63,145 nucleotides of DNA from JBEHWX01 sp048498995 (GTDB lineage: Bacteria; Bacteroidota; Ignavibacteria; OLB7), in contig JBEHWX010000024.1 in assembly GCA_048498995.1 (NCBI GenBank), positions 1-63,145 of the forward strand, written 5' to 3'. Below are positions 15,568 to 23,946 of this stretch, one piece after another. The translations under genes were made by a program, and so were the position numbers. Position 1 is the first letter of the stretch, and each line of letters begins with the position of its first letter. The notes under the pieces are model-generated. The model ran no database searches. It saw only the letters and a program-made list of their open reading frames with translations, and had not been told where the DNA came from.

Positions 15568-17229
15568 ATGAACATCATGAACAGACGCTACGTTCTGACG
15601 ATCCTTCTGCTGGCCATGGCCACGGCGCGGATGGAAGCACAGCAGCTCTTCCGCCATCCGTTCGTCGGCAACATCACCGACTCCTCGGCCACGGTGGCGG
15701 CATGGCTGGCCGAGCAGGGAAGCTTCAAGCTCCAGTACGGCACCGACGCGGGCCTTGCCGGCGCGATGTCCACCGCGGAGATCACCTCCTCGGCCGCGAC
15801 CGACAACATGACGAAGGTGGAGCTGACCGGACTTTCGGCCGCGACCCGCTACTACTACCGCGTCACCACGGCCGGCGGGAGCGCCATCTCCCCGATCTTC
15901 TCCTTCAAGACCTTTCCGACGAAAGGGACCGACGCGCCGGTGACGATCTTCTTCGGCTCTTGCCAGCAGCGAACGGCAAACGATACCGGCGGCACCTTCA
16001 AGGTCGCCTCCCGGCTCGGCGGCGATCTGTTCGTGCAGATGGGAGACTGGAGCTACCCGGACGAGCGGGTCACCGGATTTCCGACGGCGGCCGGCTCGCT
16101 CCACGACGCGTACGCGATGAAGCTGGACACCACCTATCCGTTCGCGCGGGACGTGCTCTCGCAAATGGGGGTGGCCTACGTGTGGGACGATCACGATTAC
16201 TACGGCAACAACCCGAGCAGCCGGCTCCCGGACAACCTCCGCGCGACGCTGGCGGGCGCTTACCGGCAGTACATCCCGCACTACCCGATCCAGAGCCAGA
16301 CCGGCATCTGGCAGAAGATCTCGATCGGCAACGTGGACATCTTCATGGTGGACGCGCGCTCGCAGCGCTCGCCGCTTGATTCGGCGTTCAAGAACGGACA
16401 GTTCTCTCCGCCCGCCGGCCACACGATGCTCGGCGCCGAACAGCGCGCCTGGCTGCTCGATGGAATCCGCTCCTCGAAGGCGCGCTGGAAGGTGGTGATC
16501 AGTCCCGTGTTCTTCAATCCGGCCGCCGCGTCGCTGATCCCCCTCTCGATCCTCGCCGGACGTCCCGAGGTGGCGCGCGAGCTCGCCGACAAGTGGATCG
16601 GCTATCCGGCCGACGTCGATTCGATGAAGGCGCTCTTCCGCGCCGGCTATGGCAAGAACCTCCTGATCGGCTCCGGCGACGCGCACACCAACGCCTACGA
16701 CGACGGCACGCATTCGATCGTCCCGGAGTTCCTGAGCGCGAATCTCGACATCGTCAACTCCCGCCTCGTGGCGCTGCTGGCCTCGCAGGGATTCAACATC
16801 TGGACCGCCTCGCAGGCCGATTCCGCCTCGACGGTCGGACGGATCACGATCGAGACCACGCCGAAGCATCGGATGGTGATCGAATCGTTCTCCGAAAGCG
16901 GCGTCAAGGAGCTGACGCTGACGCTCGAGGACAGCACGACGCAGACGACCGGCGTGGCCGCGGAGGAGTCCGATACGCGCGCGGCGGTGCGCCATGCTTC
17001 GCTCTCGCCAGACGGGGCGAGTCTGACCCTCGACGTGACCGGCACCACGCCGGCCGAGGGGACGGTGAGCCTGATCGACGTGACAGGCCGCGAGGTTGCG
17101 CGCCTGCCGCTGGTGCTCGATGGCGCGCGCAGCGTGAGCCTCCGGCTGCCGGCGCCGCTGCCCCCCGGCTTCTATCTTGCCGGCATCACGCTCGACGGAC
17201 GCTGGACGTCGCTGCGCGTCGAGCCGTGA
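15568..17229 (+). CDS. Secreted PhoD-like phosphatase with T9SS-like tail
   Basis: The product is 553 aa. It has a signal peptide (VLTILLLAMATARMEAQ), an Ig/Fn3-like PhoD N-terminal domain (about 28-115), and a metallophosphatase domain with the metal-binding motifs FFGSCQQ, QMGDWSYPDE, VWDDHDYYGNN and GSGDAHTNAYDD. PhoD enzymes are Fe/Ca alkaline phosphatases and phosphodiesterases that release phosphate outside the cell. The last 80 residues fit a T9SS sorting domain (LPPGFYLAGITLDGRWTSLRV). The open frame runs far upstream, but the signal peptide sets the start at 15568 (15580 is an alternative ATG). A strong hairpin follows. The gene is probably phosphate-responsive in relatives; no PHO-box-like site is visible. 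Confidence 0.9.
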   Translation: MNIMNRRYVLTILLLAMATARMEAQQLFRHPFVGNITDSSATVAAWLAEQGSFKLQYGTDAGLAGAMSTAEITSSAATDNMTKVELTGLSAATRYYYRVTTAGGSAISPIFSFKTFPTKGTDAPVTIFFGSCQQRTANDTGGTFKVASRLGGDLFVQMGDWSYPDERVTGFPTAAGSLHDAYAMKLDTTYPFARDVLSQMGVAYVWDDHDYYGNNPSSRLPDNLRATLAGAYRQYIPHYPIQSQTGIWQKISIGNVDIFMVDARSQRSPLDSAFKNGQFSPPAGHTMLGAEQRAWLLDGIRSSKARWKVVISPVFFNPAAASLIPLSILAGRPEVARELADKWIGYPADVDSMKALFRAGYGKNLLIGSGDAHTNAYDDGTHSIVPEFLSANLDIVNSRLVALLASQGFNIWTASQADSASTVGRITIETTPKHRMVIESFSESGVKELTLTLEDSTTQTTGVAAEESDTRAAVRHASLSPDGASLTLDVTGTTPAEGTVSLIDVTGREVARLPLVLDGARSVSLRLPAPLPPGFYLAGITLDGRWTSLRVEP

Positions 17230-17287
17230 TTGTGTGAGGTGATGAGGCGTTGTCGGCGTCATGCGCGCGGCGCCGATGAACTGAAAT

Positions 17288-17324
17288 GAAGCGGGGCCGG
17301 AGATCGATTCTCCGGCCCCGCTTC
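17288..17324. terminator. Bidirectional terminator hairpin
   Basis: A perfect 16-bp stem (GAAGCGGGGCCGGAGA with its complement) with a 5-base loop TCGAT lies between the convergent PhoD-like and lipoprotein genes. There is no long T-run. Its length and position make it the likely terminator for both strands. Confidence 0.85.
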
Positions 17325-17372
17325 GTTGGAAAACGTTGCATACGCCGTCATCGGGAGGCGTCAGATCCGGCA

Positions 17373-18098
17373 TCACTTCGTGGCTGGGGCTTCCTCGTCT
17401 TCCGGCATCGGCTGATACTCGTGCAGCCGCAGGTACTCGGCACCCGGCACATAGCGCGGATCATGTACATAGACCGCGGTCGCGGGGTATCGCGGACTCC
17501 TCTCGCCACGCGCCAGCAGCTCGAATCCGATGCCGGCGCGCTGACCATCGTAGACCTCGTAGTGGGCACCCCCTTCCTCGAATCGTCCCGTGTTCATCAG
17601 CGGCGTGCCGTAGCGCGCGCGCAGCGTGTCGAGCGTGGTACCGACGCCGATCCCATCGGCGGTTCTGAACGCCGGGGAGGTAACACGGATCCACCGCACC
17701 CGCTGCGACCGGGCATCCTTATCCAGCGTGGCGTAGATGGTGACGACTGATCTTCCGGCACCGGTTCCGTCGAACCAGAACAGCAGCGAGTGCCCCATCG
17801 CCGCCTCCGCGCTGTCGGCGCGGCCGAGCAGCGTCACGAGCGAATCGACCGGCATCCCGATCCGGATACGTCCGACCCTGACGGCCGGGACGAGGGTGTC
17901 ACCGATCTTCGACGCCCACGGATCGCGGGACACGCTGTCGATGGCCGACACCGGAGCCGCGCCGTGGTTGGCGGCCGAGACCGAATCGGGGCGCGCTCCG
18001 GCGTCGTGCATGCCGGCGGCATCATGCTCCCGTCCGGCGCAGCCTGCGGACAGAAGCACCTGAAGGATCACGAAGCCAGGTAGAATCGAGCCTGTCAT
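17373..18098 (-). CDS. Lipoprotein of unknown function
   Basis: The product is 241 aa with a lipoprotein signal (FVILQVLLSAGCAG, Cys near residue 20), a low-complexity linker (about 22-55), and a folded domain with two similar segments, VGRIRIGMPVDSLVTLLG and a later GIGVGTTLDTLRARYG. The G-x-x-xxSLxxxLG pattern resembles SmpA/OmlA- or BLIP-like folds, but I cannot assign a family. The open frame goes to 18158; the lipobox and a GGGAG ribosome site just upstream place the start at 18098. The N-terminal architecture (lipobox, disordered linker, small domain with GD-x-x-x-L turns) is like the lipoprotein at 12764-13507, so the two may be distant paralogues. Confidence 0.8.
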   Translation of the reverse strand: MTGSILPGFVILQVLLSAGCAGREHDAAGMHDAGARPDSVSAANHGAAPVSAIDSVSRDPWASKIGDTLVPAVRVGRIRIGMPVDSLVTLLGRADSAEAAMGHSLLFWFDGTGAGRSVVTIYATLDKDARSQRVRWIRVTSPAFRTADGIGVGTTLDTLRARYGTPLMNTGRFEEGGAHYEVYDGQRAGIGFELLARGERSPRYPATAVYVHDPRYVPGAEYLRLHEYQPMPEDEEAPATK

Positions 18099-18160
18099 GA
18101 CAGCTCCCGGAAAGATTGACGGACAGAGAAAGCCGCCCGTACCGCACTGATAGCCCACCT

Positions 18161-18187
18161 CGGTAGCCGCACGTCTTCAGCGTGCGC
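18161..18187 (+). repeat. TCTTCAG-family palindrome, copy 7
   Basis: Lead-in CGGTAGC, perfect 6-bp stem CGCACG with CGTGCG, loop TCTTCAG (18174-18180). Confidence 0.7.
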
Positions 18188-18233
18188 CATGAATGGCACC
18201 CCAAGCCCCGTCTCGCGGCACGGCATCCGAACC

Positions 18234-18260
18234 TCGGGAGCCGCGCGTATTCAGCGCGCC
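18234..18260 (+). repeat. TCTTCAG-family palindrome, copy 8
   Basis: Lead-in CGGGAGC, perfect 5-bp stem GCGCG with CGCGC, loop TATTCAG (18248-18254). It lies just beyond the stop codon of the metH-like gene. Confidence 0.65.
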
Positions 18261-18320
18261 AGGAATAGGCACGCGGGCGGCGCGGCACGCGCGGAGCATG
18301 CACGCCTCACGCCGGACGCT

Positions 18321-20150
18321 TCAGACCACCACGTCCTCGAAGCGGCGCTCGTCGAAGACGAGCTCCTTGGCCAGCTGAGCGCCACGCTCGTCCAGACGGT
18401 AGAGCGGAACGATCTTCGAGGCATGGACGATCGCCATGTCGAGCCCGGCCTGCACGGCGTGATGCAGGAAGACGGAGTTGACCACCTGACGGGTCACCGG
18501 CGACAGGCCGAACGAGCAGTTGCTGACGCCGAGGATCGTCTTGGCCTTCGGCATGATCCGCTTCACCTCGCGGATGGCGTTGATCGTGTTGATGCCGCTG
18601 TCGCGCAGATCCTCGGTGCCGGCGCCGAGCGGGAAGGTGAGCGTATCGAAGATCAGATCCTCCTCGCGGATGCCATGCACCTCCACGGCGTGATCCCGGA
18701 TCCGCTTGGCGATCGAGACCTTCTTCTCGAAGGAATAGGCCTGCCCCTCCTCGTCGATCGAGAGGGCGATCACCGCCGAGCCGAAGCGCCGGGCAAGCGT
18801 CAGGATCTCATCGGCCTTGCCGGTCCCCTCCTCGAAGTTGATCGAGTTGATGATCGCGCGTCCGGCGTAGAGCTTCAGCGCCGCCTCGATCACCGGCACC
18901 TCCGTCGAGTCGATCACCAGCGGCAGCGAGGCCTGCGTGTTGAACCGCCGGACCACCTCCACCATGTCCCGCTTCTCGTCGCGCCCCACGTAGGCCACGC
19001 AGATATCGAGCACGTGCGCTCCCTCGCGGACCTGCTCCTTGGCCATGCCGACCATCCCGTCGTAATCCTCGCGGGCCAGCAGGTCGCGGAACTTCTTCGA
19101 GCCGTTGGCGTTGCAGCGCTCGCCGACCAGCAGCGGCGCCGGATCGACCCGCATCGGCACCGAGCTGTAGATCGAGGAGACCGATGGGGTGAACTCCCAG
19201 GCGCGCTCGACCCGCGCGGTGGTGTCGATCAGCTCGCGGAGCGCGGCGATGTGCGCCGGCGTGGTGCCGCAGCAGCCGCCGATGATCCCGACGCCGAGCT
19301 CGCCGATGAACTTGTTCATCCACCTGACCATCTCCTCCGGCGTCAGATGGTAGTGCGCGTGCCCGCCGATGTTCTCCGGGATGCCGGCGTTCGGCATCAC
19401 GAAGACCGGCTTCGGGGAGCTCTGGCAGAGATAGCGGATGTTCTCCTCCATCTCCTTCGGCCCGGTCGCGCAGTTCATGCCGATCGACGTGATGATCTCG
19501 TACGGCTCCAGTGTCGTCAGCGCCGCGGAGATCTCGGTCCCCATCAGCATCGTCCCCATCGTCTCGATCGTCACCGAGACGATCACCGGCACGCGACGTC
19601 CGCTCTCCTCGAAATATTCCATGGCCGCGTAGAGCGCCGCCTTGATCTGGAGCGGGTCCTGGCAGGTTTCGATGCAGAGGAGATCGCATCCCCCCTCGAC
19701 CAGGCCGACGATCTGCTCCTTGAAGGATGCGGCCATCGTGTCGAAGTCGATGTGGCCGAGCGAGGGGAGCTTCGTCGTCGGGCCGATCGAGCCGGCCACG
19801 AAGCGCGGACGCTCCGGGGTAGAGTACTCGTCGGCGCAGGCGCGCGCCAGCTCGGCCGAAAGCCGGCTGAGCTCGTAGGCCTTGTCGGCGATGTCGTACT
19901 CGGCCAGGACGATCGAGGTCGAGCCGAAGGAGTTGGTCTCGATGATGTCCGCGCCGGCTTCAAGGAAGTCGTAGTGGACCTTGCGGACCGCGTCCGGCTT
20001 CGAGATGCAGAGGTATTCGTTGCACCCTTCCAGATGGGGACCGCCGAAGTCATCGGCCGTCAGGTTCTGCGTCTGGAGGGAGGTGCCGGTCGCCCCGTCG
20101 AACAGGAGGACGCGGCGCTCGATATGCTGAAGGAAGAGATTGTCGCTCAT
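18321..20150 (-). CDS. metH: Methionine synthase N-terminal half (homocysteine and folate modules)
   Basis: The product is 609 aa. Residues 1-330 are a homocysteine S-methyltransferase domain (LLFDGATGTSLQ near the start) with the zinc ligands in GMNCATGP and IGGCCGTTPAHI. Residues 345-600 are a pterin/methyl-folate binding barrel (LVGERCNANGSKKF, INSINFEEGTG, FDTLTFPLGAG, LGVSNCSFGL). It stops (ELVFDERRFEDVVV) just where full-length MetH enters the B12 cap domain, so the cobalamin and AdoMet-reactivation modules are absent. The downstream spacer contains palindromes and no continuation, so this is either a split enzyme whose partner is elsewhere or a truncation. The frame is open to 20618; MSDNLF at 20150 is the family-like start. 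Confidence 0.9.
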   Translation of the reverse strand: MSDNLFLQHIERRVLLFDGATGTSLQTQNLTADDFGGPHLEGCNEYLCISKPDAVRKVHYDFLEAGADIIETNSFGSTSIVLAEYDIADKAYELSRLSAELARACADEYSTPERPRFVAGSIGPTTKLPSLGHIDFDTMAASFKEQIVGLVEGGCDLLCIETCQDPLQIKAALYAAMEYFEESGRRVPVIVSVTIETMGTMLMGTEISAALTTLEPYEIITSIGMNCATGPKEMEENIRYLCQSSPKPVFVMPNAGIPENIGGHAHYHLTPEEMVRWMNKFIGELGVGIIGGCCGTTPAHIAALRELIDTTARVERAWEFTPSVSSIYSSVPMRVDPAPLLVGERCNANGSKKFRDLLAREDYDGMVGMAKEQVREGAHVLDICVAYVGRDEKRDMVEVVRRFNTQASLPLVIDSTEVPVIEAALKLYAGRAIINSINFEEGTGKADEILTLARRFGSAVIALSIDEEGQAYSFEKKVSIAKRIRDHAVEVHGIREEDLIFDTLTFPLGAGTEDLRDSGINTINAIREVKRIMPKAKTILGVSNCSFGLSPVTRQVVNSVFLHHAVQAGLDMAIVHASKIVPLYRLDERGAQLAKELVFDERRFEDVVV

Positions 20151-20433
20151 GTCGGAATCGCATGTGGGAGGATGCCGGCGAAGTGGCTGGCTCGTCTCCG
20201 GAGGACCGCGGCGCCGGCTGTGTGCCAATGCCCGCGCCATCCGCGCGGAAGCGGCATCCATGGTCGAAGGCTCGCCGCGCGGACGCTCAATATACGGCCC
20301 GAGCCGGAGATGGGCGACCCGGCGCCGTCCCCCTCCCCGATCGGCGCGCCCGGCGTGCATTGCAGAATGTTCCTCCCCTACTCCCGGTCCTCCCGAAATC
20401 CGTAAGTTCGACCTCTTCAATTCTCCTTCGATT

Positions 20434-20985
20434 ATGATGACAACGATCAAACGCAGCCACGCCGTTCTCGTCGTGGTCGACGTGCAGGAGCGCATGATGC
20501 CGGCCATCGACCGTGGCGACGAAGTTCGCGACGGGGTGGTGAAGCTCATCGCCGGATGCCGCGAGCTCGGGGTGCCGATCCTGGTCACCGAGCAGTACTC
20601 CAAGGGGCTCGGCCCCACGGTGCCGGAAGTCCGCGAGGCGCTCGGCGAGTGGTACAGGCCGATCGAGAAGATCTCCTTCTCCGCCTGCGGCGAGCTTCAG
20701 TTCGTGGCGCAACTGGAGACCACCGGACGGCAGGACGTGATCCTCTGCGGCGTGGAGACCCACGTGTGCGTCTACCAGACCGCGCGCGACCTCCGTAATC
20801 TCGGCTACGACGTCGAGGTGGCCGCCGATGCCGTCGGCTCCCGCGCCGCGGTGAACTATCAGGTCGCGCTCGAGCGTCTCCCCCGTCACAACGTGGACGT
20901 CACGAGCGTGGAGATGGCGCTCTTCGAGATGATGGTGAGCGCCGACATCCCGGAGTTCAAGGCGATCTCGAAGATCGTGAAATGA
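20434..20985 (+). CDS. Isochorismatase-family cysteine hydrolase
   Basis: The product is 183 aa, the usual size. It shows the three catalytic elements of the family: Asp in VLVVVDVQERM, Lys in PIEKISFSA, and Cys in LCGVETHVCVYQT, with the cis-peptide region before the Cys. These enzymes hydrolyse nicotinamide, isochorismate or related amides; this one is closest to the YcaC/hydrolase group whose substrate is unknown. The start is ATG at 20434, or the ATG three bases later; the long open upstream extension is rejected as low complexity. TAAGTTCG at 20403-20410 resembles a Bacteroidota -7 box, but no matching -33 TTG is seen. It diverges from the metH-like gene. Confidence 0.9.
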   Translation: MMTTIKRSHAVLVVVDVQERMMPAIDRGDEVRDGVVKLIAGCRELGVPILVTEQYSKGLGPTVPEVREALGEWYRPIEKISFSACGELQFVAQLETTGRQDVILCGVETHVCVYQTARDLRNLGYDVEVAADAVGSRAAVNYQVALERLPRHNVDVTSVEMALFEMMVSADIPEFKAISKIVK

Positions 20986-21119
20986 TCCGGCGCCGGCGTA
21001 GACGCGCATCGGCTCGATAGGCATCGTACCCTCACACACACTCTCTCCCGGCCCCATCGGGGGCCATGACACCGGCCGTCTCGTGAGCGGGCGGCCCCTT
21101 TCCCTTGCAACGTTCAGCC

Positions 21120-21641
21120 ATGCTTTCACCGAAGATTCTTCTCTACATACTCATCGGCGTCATCGTGCTGGGGCTGGTTCTGCTGGCCTTCCAGTGGTGG
21201 ATCACCGGCGGCATCATCACCGTGGTCGGCGGCGCGCTCCTCTTCCTCTGGTGGCGGATGAACCAGCTGCTGGGGATCTCCGAGGCGCTGGGCAAACAGG
21301 ATCTGGTCGAGGCGCGTCGCAAGCTCGACGCGATCAAGAACCCGGAGAACCTGAACCCGTATTCGAAGACCTACTACTACTATTTCCTCGGGATGACCGA
21401 GACCTACTCGAACAACTTCAAGGCGGCACGTCAGGCGTTCAAGCTGGCGCTGGAGACGAACCGCTTCCGCGCGGTGGACGAGAAGGCGTCGGTGCTGATC
21501 ATGCTCTCGCAGCTCGATCTCCGGAACCGGAACACCGAGGGTGCGCGTCGCCTGCTGAAGGATGCCCGCGCGCTGGAGCCGAGCCAGCAGATCAAGGAGC
21601 AGATCAACCAGATCGTGAAGCAGGCCAGGCTGAGAATGTGA
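21120..21641 (+). CDS. Small membrane protein with TPR-like C-terminal domain
   Basis: The product is 173 aa. Two hydrophobic helices (about 5-25 and 28-46, ILLYILIGVIVLGLVLLAF then ITVVGGALLFLWW) anchor it, probably with both ends in the cytoplasm. The remainder is helical with TPR-like pairs (about 75-150: YSKTYYYYFLGMTETYSNNF, then ARQAFKLALE), followed by a basic tail. Such proteins often act as scaffolds; no partner is suggested by the neighbours. An upstream TTG (21105) in frame could add five residues. The following spacer is repeat-rich. Confidence 0.8.
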   Translation: MLSPKILLYILIGVIVLGLVLLAFQWWITGGIITVVGGALLFLWWRMNQLLGISEALGKQDLVEARRKLDAIKNPENLNPYSKTYYYYFLGMTETYSNNFKAARQAFKLALETNRFRAVDEKASVLIMLSQLDLRNRNTEGARRLLKDARALEPSQQIKEQINQIVKQARLRM

Positions 21642-21757
21642 AGAGAATTGAGAATTGAGAATGCTGAAGGATGAAATCACTTCCAGCCCCGAGTGGTGAG
21701 TGTGCGATCCTGCGTGGTCGGCCTCTTTGATGATGTGAGGGCGCGCGTCGCACGCGG

Positions 21758-21834
21758 CGGTAGGCGCGCATCGGTAGGCGCGGGTCGCACGCGGCGGTAG
21801 GCGCCACGGTAGGCGCGGGTCTTCAGCCCGCGCT
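21758..21834 (+). repeat. Half-unit array ending in a full palindrome, copy 9
   Basis: CGGTAGGCGCG-like half-units start at 21758, 21772, 21795 and 21807. The last continues into a complete element: 7-bp perfect stem GCGCGGG with CCCGCGC around loop TCTTCAG (21820-21826). As in the 11161 array, half of the element has been duplicated in tandem. Confidence 0.7.
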
Positions 21835-21850
21835 CCGGCAGGTTGAAGAG

Positions 21851-21869
21851 CGCACGCTGAAGACGTGCG
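21851..21869 (-). repeat. TCTTCAG-family palindrome, copy 10 (inverted orientation)
   Basis: CGCACG pairs perfectly with CGTGCG around CTGAAGA, then GCTACCG follows, the complement of the CGGTAGC lead-in. Confidence 0.7.
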
Positions 21870-21942
21870 GCTACCGATGGGCTCGAGAATGCGGTTGCGC
21901 TCCGCGTCCCTCCCCGGCTCCTTCTCGTTTACAATTCGATGC

Positions 21943-21974
21943 TTGCGGAGGGTGGCATTCCCGTCGTATACTTG
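21943..21974 (+). promoter_or_regulatory. Bacteroidota-type promoter for tRNA-Val
   Basis: TTG at 21943-21945 is followed after 21 bases by TATACTTG at 21967-21974, one base from TAnnTTTG. The mature tRNA begins 13 bases after the box. Confidence 0.65.
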
Positions 21975-21986
21975 CAACCCTCAATC

Positions 21987-22060
21987 GGGCGATTGGCACA
22001 GCTGGTTAGCGCGCTTCGTTCACATCGAAGAGGTCGTAGGTTCGAGTCCTACATCGCCCA
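21987..22060 (+). tRNA. tRNA-Val (anticodon CAC)
   Basis: This 74-base sequence folds as a cloverleaf: acceptor GGGCGAT with ATCGCCC, anticodon stem CTTCG with CGAAG around loop TTCACAT (anticodon CAC, reading GTG), and T-arm GTAGG-TTCGAGT-CCTAC, discriminator A. The D-stem has one A-C mismatch. CCA is not encoded. A terminator follows immediately. Confidence 0.93.
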
Positions 22061-22070
22061 CACTCCGTTC

Positions 22071-22105
22071 AAACCCGCGAGTTCCGGAAGGATCCGCGGG
22101 TTTTT
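22071..22105 (+). terminator. Rho-independent terminator of tRNA-Val
   Basis: AAACCCGCG at 22071 pairs with CGCGGGTTT at 22095-22103 and runs into five T's. A smaller palindrome TTCCGGAA sits in the loop. Confidence 0.88.
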
Positions 22106-22188
22106 CGTGTGCTCCACCCGCAATCGCATTCCCTCCCCCTCAGACACCGTTATCGACGTCCGCAAGGCACGGCGCCGCGCATGTGCCG

Positions 22189-22212
22189 CCGCCGGCCGCG
22201 CGTGGCCGGCGG
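22189..22212. terminator. Hairpin downstream of the lectin gene
   Basis: CCGCCGGCC pairs over 9 bp with GGCCGGCGG around a 6-base loop. It is about 90 bases beyond the lectin stop codon on the minus strand, without a T-run, so its role as terminator is uncertain. Confidence 0.4.
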
Positions 22213-22303
22213 TAACGCTCCGCGGTGGACATCCTCCTCCCCACCAGGGACCGTCCCGCGGAAAGGGATCGCGGAACGATGGGGAGGCGGCTATCGTCCG
22301 CGA

Positions 22304-23251
22304 TTATCCCTTCGACGCCCAGATCGGCCGGCCGGACTTGGTGTAGACCACCAGGTTGCCGTCATCCTGCATCACCAGCTTCGACTCCTCGTACTCATCC
22401 CCCTCGCCGATCACGTTCGAGGCCCACGCCGCGTGACCGTCCGCGCTGTAGACCACGAAGTTGCCGTCGTGCTGCTGATAGGTGCGCCAGGCCGGCTCGC
22501 CGTTCGTCTTCGACGCCCACGGCACCGCCACGTCACGCGCGCCGTCGCGCTGGTAGACCACCGCGTTGCCGTCGGCCTGATAGATGAAGTTGTAGCCGCC
22601 ATCCGAGGAGGCCAGCGACTGCCCCGGCGTCAGGTAGCTTCCGGCCGGGATGCGGTCGGCCAGCGACATGCGATAGAACCCGTCGGCGCGGTTCTCCTGC
22701 CAGACGGTTCCATAGACCGAGCGGACCACCTCGTCCGACTTGAAGATCCAGGAGTCATCGGAATTTGTATTGAACATGGCGTAGCGGTCGAGCGAATCGC
22801 TGGCCAGGAAGAGGCTCAAGTCGTCGCCGTCGAGAACGGCGGCCCAGGCGCTCGGGGTGAGGTACTTCATCGGGTTGAGCAGGCCGATATCGCTCACCTT
22901 CATGAAGGTATGCGGGGCGATCTTGAACGCGTTCTGATCCAGGTACGCCTTGGTGTCGGCGTAGTTCTGATCGATCGCCGCCTGCTCCTCCGGGGTCGTC
23001 GCCTCTCCCTTCGAGCTGGCGATCTCAGCCGCCTGCTTGGCCACCTGCAGCGCCTGCACGGCGGTCTGCAGCTCCTTCAGCGACTTGACGACGTCGCTGA
23101 CCTTGATATCTCCGGTCAGTGCCGCGAGCACCGCGGTCTCGATCAGCTCGAATCCGAAATCGGCGAACGCATAGGCGGGGTTCGGCGTCACCATCACGTA
23201 CATCCACTGATCGGTGTTGTTGGCCACGTGAACCTGATTGTCCTTCGACAT
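22304..23251 (-). CDS. Bulb-type (mannose-binding) lectin-domain protein
   Basis: The product is 315 aa. The C-terminal third is a B-lectin domain with three mannose-binding motifs of the QxDxNxVxY type: QADGNAVVY (Q225), QHDGNFVVY (Q260) and QDDGNLVVY (Q295), exactly 35 residues apart. The N-terminal 170 residues are a separate helical domain of unknown family (NNTDQWMYVMVTPNPAYAFA near the start, then a long Ala/Lys/Glu-rich helix around 55-85). There is no signal peptide or sorting domain, unusual for a sugar-binding protein. A GGAGA ribosome site sits upstream of the ATG. The nearest promoter is about 690 bases upstream. It is co-oriented with the giant-protein cluster and may belong to it. 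Confidence 0.85.
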   Translation of the reverse strand: MSKDNQVHVANNTDQWMYVMVTPNPAYAFADFGFELIETAVLAALTGDIKVSDVVKSLKELQTAVQALQVAKQAAEIASSKGEATTPEEQAAIDQNYADTKAYLDQNAFKIAPHTFMKVSDIGLLNPMKYLTPSAWAAVLDGDDLSLFLASDSLDRYAMFNTNSDDSWIFKSDEVVRSVYGTVWQENRADGFYRMSLADRIPAGSYLTPGQSLASSDGGYNFIYQADGNAVVYQRDGARDVAVPWASKTNGEPAWRTYQQHDGNFVVYSADGHAAWASNVIGEGDEYEESKLVMQDDGNLVVYTKSGRPIWASKG

Positions 23252-23946
23252 GCAGTCTTCTCCAGATTGGTGTGTGAGTGTTGTCCGGCATCGCGCCGGG
23301 AAGTGGCGCGGCACCGAAGTGGTCGCATGGAAATGATTGATGGAGATCCGTATGTCGACGAGCGCGCGGAATGCTCCCGCATGGTGATGCGGGCGATCGT
23401 CGCGCGACGGCATCGGTGATGGCCGCGCCGCGCGCGACGCGGAGCACTCCCGAAGCGAACATTCGGGATCTCCGCGATGACATCCGGCCGGAGGAGCATG
23501 GACCCTTCGGGATCGTTCGATCGGCATCCTACGATCCGTCGGGACATGGCGCCGCCATGCGTCCCGCCGCCACGGATGCACCCTCCATTCACGCTCCCGA
23601 GGAAGCGTCAGGACAAGAGGATGCCCGTTCGTCGTGACGAGGTCAGCCGGATGTTGCGTATACAATCGAAGAATGCCGCGATCGACGCGGGTGACGTCAC
23701 GGGTCGATACGACCGCGCGATGTCATCAGCTCCGTCGAGGAATGATCCGATTGCGTTCGTTGACTACGGTTCGGTAATGGTCGTTGCTTGAGTATCAGTT
23801 CGGCTCACGTTCCCTTTCGTACCCGATGACGGTCTCTGCATCGGAAGGTCGGTGAGCATGCCGGTGTATGCATACGCTCGAAACCATCGAGCGCGACGTG
23901 AGAACACATGCCGGATCGCCGGCGCGATTGATTGACGTGGGGCGTG

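Larger units (their letters stand above)
21642..21986. other. Repeat-rich spacer before the tRNA
   Basis: No gene is supported. The first part holds a short GAGAATTGAGAATTGAGAAT-like repeat (about 21646-21663). The middle holds four copies of the half-unit CGGTAGGCGC and two complete palindromes (21811-21834 and 21851-21869). The end holds the tRNA promoter. Confidence 0.6.

Noticed and set aside
20151..20433. Cobalamin or SAM riboswitch upstream of the metH-like gene
   Set aside because: I looked for the B12-box and SAM core motifs in the 283-base leader and found no convincing match.
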